Below are positions 8,019-16,028 of a stretch of 64,000 bases of DNA, in pieces; the stretch's first letter is position 1; every line of letters starts with the position of its first letter. Made by a program: the position numbers and the translations under genes. The DNA comes from JBBROS01 sp965217935 (GTDB taxonomy: Bacteria; Pseudomonadota; Alphaproteobacteria; Acetobacterales; Acetobacteraceae). The stretch covers positions 2,604,001-2,668,000 of the forward strand of contig OZ244581.1 in the NCBI GenBank assembly GCA_965217935.1, written 5' to 3'. The notes below the pieces were generated by a model. The model worked only from the letters and a program-made list of their open reading frames with translations, ran no database searches and was not told the DNA's origin.

Positions 8019-8347
8019 GCGCCCGGCGGGTTTGCAGGTGGTGCCTGCTGCTTGCCGTGCTGGCGCAGCCGGCGCTGCTGGCGAGAGCGGCGGGCAGTTT
8101 TTTCATCAGCCAATCGGGCCGCGCGTTCTCGGTGACTGGAATCAGGATCAAGCATGGCGACAGCATTCACTTCAAGAACGACGACGAGTTCCTGCACCAG
8201 CTTTATGTGAGATCGGCTTCGTTCAGCTTCTCGTCCGCGGAGCAGGAGATCGGGCAGGTCGTCGATATCCGCTTTCCCGTTTCAGGGACGTTTGAGGTCG
8301 GCTGCGAGATTCATCCGAAGATGGCGCTGACCGTGACCGTGGAATGA
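8015..8347 (+). CDS. Exported cupredoxin (plastocyanin/MauL-like)
   Basis: A 110-aa small blue-copper type protein. Residues 1-26 are a signal peptide. The type 1 copper ligand set is visible: His61 (EFLHQLY), Cys97 (FEVGCEIH), His100 and Met103 (HPKM). It therefore probably binds one copper and carries single electrons in the periplasm. Its translation is coupled to the truncated haemoglobin (4-bp ATGA overlap), and a membrane GGDEF-EAL gene follows 13 bp downstream. Similar proteins are often annotated as methylamine utilisation protein, but no methylamine genes are present here. Confidence 0.8.
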   Translation: MSARRVCRWCLLLAVLAQPALLARAAGSFFISQSGRAFSVTGIRIKHGDSIHFKNDDEFLHQLYVRSASFSFSSAEQEIGQVVDIRFPVSGTFEVGCEIHPKMALTVTVE

Positions 8348-8360
8348 TTGGCTGAGCTCG

Positions 8361-10751
8361 ATGTCGATTGCGAAGAAAATCCTGCTTGGCTGCTTGAGTC
8401 TGACGATGGTGACCATCGTGTTCGGCGTCCTGGCGCGCGGGGCTCAGACCGAACTGGGGGCGATCGCCTTCAAGATTTACGACGAAGCGTTCATGTCGAT
8501 GAGTTATCTGCGGTCGGCGCAGAATACGCTCGTGGGGCTGTCGCGGGACCTGGCGCTCGGCCACACGGACCCGGGAAAATTTGCCAAGCGGATCGCCTCG
8601 GCCGCTGGCGACCTGAAGGTCGCGCATGACCGGGCGATGTCGGCGCAGGGGGTGCAGGCGTCGTCGGAGCTTCAGCAGGAGGTCGCAGGGCTTGGGCTGC
8701 AGCTCGCGCGCACGCATCGCCTGCCGCCGCCGCAGCAGCTTGCTACGATCGAGGCCGCCTTCGATGAGGCGGTCGAGGTGTATGCCGGGGACGGCTATCG
8801 CGCGCGCCGGGCCGTGGCGATGCTGGTGCGGCAAACCACCGTCCGCATTTGGGCCGCCATGGGAGTGTCGCTCGCCGTTGCTTTGCTGATCACCGTTTTG
8901 CTGAGCCGGGCGATCCTGCCCTCGCTGCGTCATGCGGTCGGGATCGCGACGTCGATCGCGAACGGGCGGCTGGACAACCGGATCGATGGGCGCGGCAAGA
9001 GCGAGACGGGGATGCTGTTGCGGGCGTTGGCCGCGATGCAGGGCAGCATTGCCGAGAAGATTGCCCGCATCCAGGCGCTGATGGCCGAACAGGCGTCGCA
9101 TCATGCGTCCGAAACCGCGTTGCAACATGCGCGGTTCGAGGCGGCGCTGAACAACATGGTCCAGGGGCTGTGCATGTTCGGCCCCGAGGGGCGGGTGCTG
9201 GTGCATAACCGGCGGTTCGCCGAGATGTTCGGGCAGCCGGCCGTTCATGCGAGCGTCGTTGAGACGTTGCCGGCGGCGCTTCGCGGCGGCGTCAGCGCGA
9301 AGGGCGGGAGTGGTCCGGGGCCGCAGAGCTTTTCCCAGGCCCTCGACGACGGGCGGACGATCGCGGTGGCAAAGGAGCCGATGGTTGACGGCGGCTGGGT
9401 GGCGACGTTCGAGGACATAACCGAGCGGCAGCGCGCGGAAGAGCGCCTGGCGCACATGGCCCGGCACGATGCATTGACCGGGCTGCCGAACCGGGTCTCG
9501 TATCGCGAGCAGATGGGGCGGGCACTGACGCAGGTGCGGCGCGAGGGCGGGCTGGCCGTGCTTTGCCTCGGGCTTGACCACTTCAAGACGGTCAACGACG
9601 CGCTCGGGCACCCGGTGGGCGATGCGCTGCTGCAGGCGGTCGCAGGGCGGTTGCTGGAGATCACGCGAGAGGCGGACACGGTCGTCCGCTTGGGAGGGGA
9701 TGAGTTCGCGGTGATTCAATCGGCGGCGACCCAGCCGACCGAGGCGAAAGTGTTGGCAGAGCGGCTGGTGGCGAGCCTTGCTGCGCCGTTCGACGTGCTT
9801 GGCCATCAGGTGGCGATCGGCGCGAGCGTCGGCATCGCCGTGACCACCGATGGCGAAGTGACGCCGGACGGGCTGCTGAAATGCGCGGACCTTGCCATGG
9901 TTCGCGCGAAGCTGGACGGGCGCGGCACATATCGCTTCTTCGAGGAGGAGATGGATGCGCGGATGCAGGCCAGGCGCCTGCTCGAGATCGACCTGCGCCA
10001 AGCGGTGATCGAGGGGCAGTTCGACGTTTACTACCAGCCGCTGGTGAACTCCGCGGATGGGGCGGTGAGCGGGTTCGAGGCCCTGCTGCGCTGGCCGCAT
10101 CCGACGCGCGGCATGGTCTCGCCGGGCGAGTTCGTGCCGTTGGCCGAAGAATTGGGGTTGATCTCGACCATCGGCCTGTGGGTGCTGGACCGGGCGTGCG
10201 CCGACGCCGTCGCTTGGCCGGACGGCGTTAAAGTGGCGGTCAACCTTTCGGCGTTGCAGTTCCGCAACCGCAACCTCGCCCGCTGCATCGCGGCGGCGCT
10301 GGAGCGGTCTGGCCTTCCTTCACAGCGCCTTGAATTGGAGATCACGGAGTCGTTGCTGTTGCAGGATAGCGAGACGACGCTTGCGATCCTGCACGAGATC
10401 CGCGCTCTTGGGGTGCGTATTTCGATGGACGATTTCGGCACGGGCTACTCGTCGCTCAGCTACCTGCGGCTGTTCCCGTTCGACAAGATCAAGATCGACC
10501 AAAGCTTCATCCGCAGCCTGGATGCGAGCGGGGAGGGCATGGCGATCATCCGCGCCGTGGTCGGGCTGGGGCGGGCGCTCGGGATGAGGGTCGTGGCTGA
10601 GGGCGTGGAGACGCAGGAGCAGTTCGACCTGTTGCGCCGGGAGGGCTGCGACCAGATCCAGGGCTATTTGATCAGCCGGCCGAAGCCGGTGGGCGCCGTG
10701 AAAGGCATTGTCGCCGCACAAGCCCGGGCGCTCGTCGCCGAGCATGCGTGA
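8361..10751 (+). CDS. Membrane GGDEF-EAL cyclic-di-GMP enzyme with periplasmic sensor
   Basis: A 796-aa bifunctional c-di-GMP protein. Order: TM1 (about 7-25), a helical periplasmic region (26-160), TM2 (about 163-184), HAMP (185-235), a PAS-like segment (255-355), GGDEF (365-530) and EAL (545-790). The cyclase signature GGDEF is intact at 445-449. The phosphodiesterase has EAL at 573-575 plus the ELEITES and MDDFGTGYSS catalytic blocks, so both activities are possible. It closes the run DUF3034-truncated haemoglobin-cupredoxin. The periplasmic helical domain could read the redox or ligand state of those two proteins (inference). Confidence 0.92.
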   Translation: MSIAKKILLGCLSLTMVTIVFGVLARGAQTELGAIAFKIYDEAFMSMSYLRSAQNTLVGLSRDLALGHTDPGKFAKRIASAAGDLKVAHDRAMSAQGVQASSELQQEVAGLGLQLARTHRLPPPQQLATIEAAFDEAVEVYAGDGYRARRAVAMLVRQTTVRIWAAMGVSLAVALLITVLLSRAILPSLRHAVGIATSIANGRLDNRIDGRGKSETGMLLRALAAMQGSIAEKIARIQALMAEQASHHASETALQHARFEAALNNMVQGLCMFGPEGRVLVHNRRFAEMFGQPAVHASVVETLPAALRGGVSAKGGSGPGPQSFSQALDDGRTIAVAKEPMVDGGWVATFEDITERQRAEERLAHMARHDALTGLPNRVSYREQMGRALTQVRREGGLAVLCLGLDHFKTVNDALGHPVGDALLQAVAGRLLEITREADTVVRLGGDEFAVIQSAATQPTEAKVLAERLVASLAAPFDVLGHQVAIGASVGIAVTTDGEVTPDGLLKCADLAMVRAKLDGRGTYRFFEEEMDARMQARRLLEIDLRQAVIEGQFDVYYQPLVNSADGAVSGFEALLRWPHPTRGMVSPGEFVPLAEELGLISTIGLWVLDRACADAVAWPDGVKVAVNLSALQFRNRNLARCIAAALERSGLPSQRLELEITESLLLQDSETTLAILHEIRALGVRISMDDFGTGYSSLSYLRLFPFDKIKIDQSFIRSLDASGEGMAIIRAVVGLGRALGMRVVAEGVETQEQFDLLRREGCDQIQGYLISRPKPVGAVKGIVAAQARALVAEHA

Positions 10752-10769
10752 CGAGGCCTCAGGCCAGGT

Positions 10770-10875
10770 CCTAAGCAGGCATTTGTGGCTCATGCCACGA
10801 ATGCCGGCTTAGGCGCTTTTGAAAACGCATCATTTTTCGCGTTATGACGGCAAGCCGTCCCGCGAACGATGCTCA
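10770..10875 (-). repeat. Dispersed structured repeat, copy A
   Basis: About 105 bp immediately after the dctM stop, read on the minus strand. It begins GAGCATCGTTCGCGGGACGG, continues through a GACGGC-AA-GCCGTC hairpin and AATGATGCGTTTTCAAAAGC, and ends in a 20-bp near-perfect stem (10770-10789 with 10794-10813, loop TCAT). A second full-length copy is at 31485-31590, and the first third recurs after galE at 13912-13942. The hairpins lie between convergent genes and could terminate both transcripts. Confidence 0.75.
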
Positions 10876-12192
10876 GAAGCCTTGCCCCATGACCCGGTCG
10901 GGCAGCCATGTCGCGAGCCCGGGGACGAAGCAGAGGAGGATCATGAAGGCCAGCATGATCAGGACGAACGGGAACGATCCGCGCAGGATGGTGCCGAGTG
11001 AGACGTCCGGCACCACGCCGCGCAGCACGTAGAGATTGAGGCCGACCGGAGGGGTGATCAGGCCGACTTCGAGGTTGATGGTGAGCAGGGCCGCGAACCA
11101 GATCATGTCGAAACCGTTCGCTTCCAGCACGGGCTGCAGAATGGGCATCAGCATGAGGATGATCGCCACCGGCGGCAGGAAGCAGCCGGCCAGCAGAAGC
11201 AGCGCCTGGATAACGAGGAGCAGCAGCCAGCGGTTCATCTCGAGCGCGACGAGGGTCTGGGCGACGGTTTGCGTCACGTAGAGCAGCGACATCATATAGC
11301 TGAACAGCGCCGCGGCGGCGATGATCATCATGATCATGGTGCTCTCGCGGATGGTGTCGCGGTAGATGGCCCAAAGCTCGGACGGACGCCAGGTGCGGTA
11401 GATCGCGACGACGAGAATCAGGGCTAGGGCTGCGGCGACGGCCGCGACTTCGGAGGGGGTGGCGAAGCCGCCGTACATCGCGACGCCGACGGCGAGAATG
11501 ACGATGATGAAGGGGCCGACGCGGAGCAGGCCGTCCAGTTTCTGGGTGAGAGTGAAGCGGTCGGGCTCGGGGGCCGAGGTTTGTTTCAGGTCGTATAGGG
11601 AGCTCATCCAGGCATAGGCGGAGAAGGCGACGGTAAGCGCGACGCCGGGGACGACGCCGGCCAGGAACAGGCGCCCGATCGAGGTTTCGGTCGCGATCCC
11701 GTAAAGGATGAGGGTGACGGAGGGCGGGATCAGGATGCCGAGGGTGCCGCCGGCGCAGATGGCCCCGGTGGCAAGCGACGGGCGGACGCCGCGGCGCAGC
11801 ATCTCCGGCACGCCGATCTTGCCGATCGCGGCGGCGGTTGCCGGCGAGGAGCCGCAGATGGCGGCGAAGATGCCGCAGGCCAGGATGTTGGCGATCACGA
11901 GGCCGCCGGGCAGGCGGGAGAGCCATCGGTGCAGGCTCTCGTAGATGTCCGCCCCGGCCCGGCTGACGCCGACCGATGCGCCCAGCAGGATGAAGAGCGG
12001 GATGGTGAGCAGGGCGAAACTGGAAATCTCGCTCATGAAGGTGATGCCGAGATTGTTCAGCGCGCCCGGGCCGCCGAACGCGGCCAGGAAACCGACCGAG
12101 ATGAGCGACAGGCCCCAGGCGATCGGCAGGCCCGAGAACAGCACGAGGAGCGTGGATGCGAGGACGAGCCCGCCGATCTCGAGTTCGTTCAC
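10873..12192 (-). CDS. dctM: TRAP transporter large permease
   Basis: The 12-TM ion-coupled permease subunit of a tripartite TRAP transporter for organic acids or similar anions. The 439-aa product has the DctM pattern of paired repeats, with ACGIFAAICGSSPATAAAIG in the first half and LEVGLITPPVGLNLYVL in the second, both family hallmarks. I chose GTG 12192 because it overlaps the dctQ stop (GTGA); a longer upstream frame would run through dctQ. It is the last gene of dctP-dctQ-dctM. A structured repeat begins at its stop codon. Substrate unknown. Confidence 0.92.
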   Translation of the reverse strand: MNELEIGGLVLASTLLVLFSGLPIAWGLSLISVGFLAAFGGPGALNNLGITFMSEISSFALLTIPLFILLGASVGVSRAGADIYESLHRWLSRLPGGLVIANILACGIFAAICGSSPATAAAIGKIGVPEMLRRGVRPSLATGAICAGGTLGILIPPSVTLILYGIATETSIGRLFLAGVVPGVALTVAFSAYAWMSSLYDLKQTSAPEPDRFTLTQKLDGLLRVGPFIIVILAVGVAMYGGFATPSEVAAVAAALALILVVAIYRTWRPSELWAIYRDTIRESTMIMMIIAAAALFSYMMSLLYVTQTVAQTLVALEMNRWLLLLVIQALLLLAGCFLPPVAIILMLMPILQPVLEANGFDMIWFAALLTINLEVGLITPPVGLNLYVLRGVVPDVSLGTILRGSFPFVLIMLAFMILLCFVPGLATWLPDRVMGQGF

Positions 12193-12683
12193 CGGATGCG
12201 CCAGAGCTCGGCCAGGTACTGCAGGGCGGTGAGGCCCAGGCCGACCGGCATCGTCAGGTAAAGGGGCCAGAGCGGGGCTGCCCACATGCTCTCGCTCGTG
12301 TCGCCCGACTCCCAGGCGGCATGGAACAGCGTCCAGCCGACCCAGGCGAGATAGATGCAGACGGCAAGTCCGACCAGGCCGACCGCGAACCGCACGCCCT
12401 TGCGGAAGGCCGGCGGAAGGATCGTATCAAGCAGATCGACGTTGACGTGGCCGCGCGTGTGCAGGGTATAGGGCGAGCCGAGGAAGACTGCGGCGACCAT
12501 CAGGTAAACCGAAAACTCGATCTGCCAGTAGGCGGATGCGCCGATGGCCCGGTCGATCACCATGACGGTGATGACGCCGGCCGCGACCGTCAGCATGACG
12601 CTGGCAAGGATCGCGCAGACGACGGCCAGGCCATCGACTGCGCGGACCCAGGCCGGGGCGCGCAGCTCGTCGCCTTCAGACAC
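12189..12683 (-). CDS. dctQ: TRAP transporter small permease
   Basis: A 164-aa four-helix membrane protein matching the DctQ subunit, which joins the substrate-binding protein to the large permease. Characteristic blocks are YWQIEFSVYLMVAAVFLG and the LHTRGHVNVDLL loop between helices 2 and 3. It begins 7 bp after dctP stops and overlaps dctM by 4 bp, so the three subunits are made together. Confidence 0.9.
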   Translation of the reverse strand: MSEGDELRAPAWVRAVDGLAVVCAILASVMLTVAAGVITVMVIDRAIGASAYWQIEFSVYLMVAAVFLGSPYTLHTRGHVNVDLLDTILPPAFRKGVRFAVGLVGLAVCIYLAWVGWTLFHAAWESGDTSESMWAAPLWPLYLTMPVGLGLTALQYLAELWRIR

Positions 12684-12690
12684 GCCGTAT

Positions 12691-13710
12691 CTACGACAGC
12701 GACGTGTTCAGAAGTTCGAGCAGCTCCTTGCCATGCGCGGTGTCCTTGGCGAATGCCTGCCAGGCCGTGCGCTTGGCCAGTGAAACCCAGGCGTCATACT
12801 CGGCGTCGGTGAGGTGATGCACGTCGTTGCCGGCCTTCTTGAAGGCCGTCTCGGCATCGGCGCCCGCGGTTTTCTGCTCCTTGGCGAACCAGGCGTCGCT
12901 CATGTCGGCTGCTTTCTCAACCGCCTTCTGCTGATCCGGCGACAGCGATTCCCATGTCTTCCGGGCCATTACGAGCGGCTGCAGCAGCATCCACAGCGTG
13001 TTCGGGCCGCCGATGGTGGCGTACTTGGTCTGCTCGTAGATGCGCATGGAGACGAAGGTCTCGGCGGACGTGAGGGTCGCGTTCAGGACGCCCGATTGCA
13101 TGGCCGGGTAGATTTCAGTGGAGGGCATGGAGACGACGGAGGCGCCGGCGTCTTTCAGCATCAGCTCGAAGGTCGGGTCCGCGGCGCGCATCCTCATGCC
13201 TTCGACGCTGTCCGGGCCCTTGACCGGCTTGTCGCGCGAGGCGAAGCCGCCGGGGGTCCACCACCAGGTGACGATGCGGATGCCGCCTGCCATCGCGACC
13301 TGTTGCAGGCGGTCGTGAAACGGGGTGTTCTTCAGCTTCATTGCCTGGTCGACGCTGCGGACGGTCCCGGGCATGATGCCGATGGAGAATTCCGGCACCT
13401 TGCCGACGCCGTAGGTGATGGGGAAGACGGCCATCTCGAGCGAGCCGTTCAGCATGGCGTCGTATTGGGCGACCGGGTTCGAGATCAGCGAGCGGTTCGG
13501 GTAGATGCGGAACTTGAGGTCGGGGGAGAGCTTACTGGCCTCGTCGGCGAACATGCGCGCGGCTTTGTCCCGCGCGTCGGTGTTCTGGCGCCATTGGTGG
13601 GAGATGCGCAGGGTGCGGGTTTCCGCCTTGGCGCCGTTCAGGGCGGACAAGCCCGGCAGCATCGAGATGCCGATGCCCGACGTCAGCAGGCGGCGCGAGA
13701 TCGTGTTCAT
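12691..13710 (-). CDS. dctP: TRAP transporter substrate-binding protein
   Basis: A 339-aa periplasmic solute receptor of the DctP family. A signal peptide covers residues 1-29 (twin arginine SRRLL near the start, cleavage after GAKA). Family features include RISHQW early in the mature protein, and the binding helix region with RMRAADPTFELMLKDAGAS and the conserved Arg that contacts the carboxylate of the ligand. Position 5' in the operon ensures excess binding protein. The DctP subgroup suggests a carboxylate, but which one cannot be told. Confidence 0.9.
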   Translation of the reverse strand: MNTISRRLLTSGIGISMLPGLSALNGAKAETRTLRISHQWRQNTDARDKAARMFADEASKLSPDLKFRIYPNRSLISNPVAQYDAMLNGSLEMAVFPITYGVGKVPEFSIGIMPGTVRSVDQAMKLKNTPFHDRLQQVAMAGGIRIVTWWWTPGGFASRDKPVKGPDSVEGMRMRAADPTFELMLKDAGASVVSMPSTEIYPAMQSGVLNATLTSAETFVSMRIYEQTKYATIGGPNTLWMLLQPLVMARKTWESLSPDQQKAVEKAADMSDAWFAKEQKTAGADAETAFKKAGNDVHHLTDAEYDAWVSLAKRTAWQAFAKDTAHGKELLELLNTSLS

Positions 13711-13911
13711 CGTTGTGCTCCCTAAAGTCTCGTTGCATGGACAGGCGCCGTTGTGTCGGCACTCGTTATGACCGCGTGACCTGTAGAGGTTCGTTTCACC
13801 AGACGCAACGTCTTCTCTTGGCCATGAGTCATGGGAATGGGGTCTGTTTCAAGCCTCGTTCGGAAACGACCGCCGCGGCTTGATTGGACGAACGAGCGCC
13901 TTGCGAATTGC
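13711..13911. other. Spacer upstream of dctP, no gene seen
   Basis: This stretch lies downstream of galE and upstream of dctP on the minus strand, so it must hold the dctP promoter unless galE and dctP are co-transcribed. I see no convincing gene. It contains AACGAGCGCC...GTTCGG, a short inverted segment near 13856-13900. Confidence 0.4.
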
Positions 13912-13942
13912 GACGGCGAGTCGTCCCGCGGAATGATGCTCA
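13912..13942 (-). repeat. Dispersed structured repeat, partial copy C
   Basis: Directly at the galE stop the minus strand reads GAGCATCATTCCGCGGGACG and then ACTCGCCGTC. This matches the start of the repeats at 10770-10875 and 31485-31590. The hairpin halves differ by compensating or wobble changes (GACGGC-GA-GTCGTC here, GACGGC-AA-GCCGTC in copy A), which suggests the RNA fold is conserved. The remaining two thirds of the element are not recognisable here. Confidence 0.6.
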
Positions 13943-14959
13943 GGCGCTTAGACGCTGTTCCTCCATCCTGTCGCCGTAGCCGTCGGGGTGGGTCAGGCGC
14001 CAGGCGGCGGCGGTGCGCACGATCTCGTCGAGGCCGGCGTGTTTCGGGGTCCAGCCGGTCTCGGCCTTGATCAGGGCGGAGGAGGCGACGAGGACGGCCG
14101 GGTCGCCGGGGCGGCGCTCGCCGTATGTTGCCGGAACGGTCCTGCCAAGCACGCGGCCGACGCTGTCGATGACGTCGCGCACGGAGTGGCCGCTGCCGTT
14201 GCCGAGGTTGTAGGTGACGCTGCGACCGTCCAATTGCTGCAGCGCGAGCCAATGCGCCTCGGCAAGATCGGTCACGTGGACGTAGTCGCGCACGCAGGTG
14301 CCGTCCTTGGTCGGGTAGTCGGTTCCGAACACCAAGAGGGGGGGCCTGCGGCCGAGCGCGGCGTCGATGGCGATGGGGATCAGGTGCGTCTCGGGGTTGT
14401 GGTCCTCGCCCAGCCGGCCGGCGGGGTCGGCGCCGGCGGCATTGAAGTAACGCAGGCAGGCGCTGCGCAGGCCGTGCACCTTGTCGGCCCAGAACAGCGC
14501 GCGCTCGAGCATCAGCTTGCTCTCGCCGTAAGGAGAGGAGGGCCTGAGGGGCGCGCGCTCGTCGATCGGCACCTGGTCGGGCTCGCCGAACAGGTTCGCG
14601 GTCGAGCTTAGGACGAACCGGTTGATGCCGTGGCGGATGCAGCCGTCGATCAGGCGCAAGCCGGCCGAGGCGTTCTCGATCAGGTAGCGCATCGGGTCGC
14701 GCATGCTCTCGCCGACCAGGGAGAGGGCAGCGAAGTGGAACACCGCCTGCCACGGACCGTCGGCCAGCACGGCCTGCATGGCCTCGTCGTCGCCGATGTC
14801 CCGCACCAGCACGCGCGCCTCTGAAGGGACGGCGGCGCGATGGCCTTGGCGCAAGTCGTCCACCACGACGACGTCGCCGCCCCGCTGCAGGAGTGCGAGG
14901 ACCAGGTGGCTGCCGACGTAGCCGGCGCCGCCGGTGACCAGATAGCGGGGTTTCGACAT
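13940..14959 (-). CDS. galE: UDP-glucose 4-epimerase
   Basis: Interconverts UDP-glucose and UDP-galactose, supplying galactose for surface polysaccharides. The 339-aa extended SDR has the NAD motif TGGAGYVGS at 9-17, the catalytic SST near 119 and YGESK with Tyr144 and Lys148, and the GalE blocks RYFNAAGADP and PTKDGTCVRDYVHV. I chose ATG 14959 (MSKPRYLVTGG) rather than the upstream frame opening at 15013. It is divergent from an exported hydrolase gene and near the polysaccharide genes at 20-25 kb, which could use its product. Confidence 0.92.
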   Translation of the reverse strand: MSKPRYLVTGGAGYVGSHLVLALLQRGGDVVVVDDLRQGHRAAVPSEARVLVRDIGDDEAMQAVLADGPWQAVFHFAALSLVGESMRDPMRYLIENASAGLRLIDGCIRHGINRFVLSSTANLFGEPDQVPIDERAPLRPSSPYGESKLMLERALFWADKVHGLRSACLRYFNAAGADPAGRLGEDHNPETHLIPIAIDAALGRRPPLLVFGTDYPTKDGTCVRDYVHVTDLAEAHWLALQQLDGRSVTYNLGNGSGHSVRDVIDSVGRVLGRTVPATYGERRPGDPAVLVASSALIKAETGWTPKHAGLDEIVRTAAAWRLTHPDGYGDRMEEQRLSA

Positions 14960-15130
14960 GCGCCGTTTTTGCCGCATTGCAGCGACGCGGGCAACAACGA
15001 TCGGATTGGGCACGATTGAGAATTGTCAGCGATGTTCCGGATTTGGCGTGACCGGGCGCGGCCGTCAAAGACGCATCCCAGCAACCGTCGCGCAAAGCGT
15101 TCTGTCGGCGGCGCGATGACCCGGCGGGCG

Positions 15131-15161
15131 TTGACAGGCCGGGCCATTCGCACGGCATAAC
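15131..15161 (+). promoter_or_regulatory. Candidate promoter, possibly leaderless transcript
   Basis: TTGACA at 15131-15136 is followed 19 bp later by CATAAC (15156-15161). No Shine-Dalgarno precedes ATG 15168, which lies where transcription would start, so the hydrolase mRNA may be leaderless. The spacing is longer than ideal, so this is tentative. Confidence 0.35.
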
Positions 15162-15167
15162 GCGCTG

Positions 15168-16028
15168 ATGCGCCCAGCTTTGATCTGCATTGCCGTTGGT
15201 GTGTGCCTGCTTATCCTCGGACCATCCGAGCCGCGGGCAGAGGATTCCTATGTCGTCACCTCGGACGGCGTCCGGCTGCACGTGATCGAGGCCGGGCGAC
15301 GGGCCGCGCCAGCCATCGTCTTCGTCCCCGGCTGGACCATGCCGGCTTGGATTTTCCAGCCTCAGATCAACTTTCTGAGCCGGCGCTACCACGTGCTGGC
15401 GCTGGACCCGCGCGGCCAGGGCGACAGCGATACGCCCCCGAGCGGCTACGACTACCAGCGGCGCGGCCAAGACATCTCGGATCTGATCGCAACGCTCGGT
15501 CCACGGCCCATCCTGCTCGTCGGCTGGTCGCTCGGCGTGCTCGACAGCCTTTCCTATGCGCGGCAGTTCGGCGATGCGCGATTGGCCGGCTTGGTTCTGA
15601 TCGATAACTCAGTGGGGGAGAACCCGGCGCCGGCGCCGTCCGCTTTGCCGCGCCGAGGCGGGCCGACTCTCACGCGGGAGGAGAAGATGCGGCGGTTCGT
15701 GGCGGGCATGTTCAGGACATCGCCGGGGCCTGCCTATCTGGATCGTCTGACGAGCGCCGCCTTGCGCACCCCCGCCGCGGCGGCGGCGCAGCTCGGCAAC
15801 TATTCGGTCCCCCGGAGCTACTGGCGCGAGGCGCTGTATAGCGTCGGCAAGCCGCTGCTCTACGTCGTCCGGCCCAAGTTCGCCGCGCAGGCAGCGAACG
15901 TGGCGGCGAACGACCGGCTGGCTGAGACGGCGGTGTTCCAGCGGGCCGGTCACGCGCTGTTCATCGATGAAGCGGAGCGGTTCAACGCCTTGCTGCAGGA
16001 TTTCATCCGCCGCCGGGTCTGGCCCTGA
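15168..16028 (+). CDS. Exported alpha/beta hydrolase
   Basis: A 286-aa alpha/beta-hydrolase with a signal peptide (residues 1-25, cleavage after EPRA). The fold is clear: oxyanion HG-equivalent VPGWTMPAWIF, the LALDPRGQGDSD loop, the nucleophile elbow GWSLG with its Ser, and the catalytic His in RAGHALFIDE. It acts in the periplasm or outside; the substrate (ester or lactone) is unknown. Its TGA overlaps the ATG of the 814-aa membrane protein (TGATG), and an exported methyltransferase gene follows, so the three form one transcription unit. Confidence 0.85.
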   Translation: MRPALICIAVGVCLLILGPSEPRAEDSYVVTSDGVRLHVIEAGRRAAPAIVFVPGWTMPAWIFQPQINFLSRRYHVLALDPRGQGDSDTPPSGYDYQRRGQDISDLIATLGPRPILLVGWSLGVLDSLSYARQFGDARLAGLVLIDNSVGENPAPAPSALPRRGGPTLTREEKMRRFVAGMFRTSPGPAYLDRLTSAALRTPAAAAAQLGNYSVPRSYWREALYSVGKPLLYVVRPKFAAQAANVAANDRLAETAVFQRAGHALFIDEAERFNALLQDFIRRRVWP

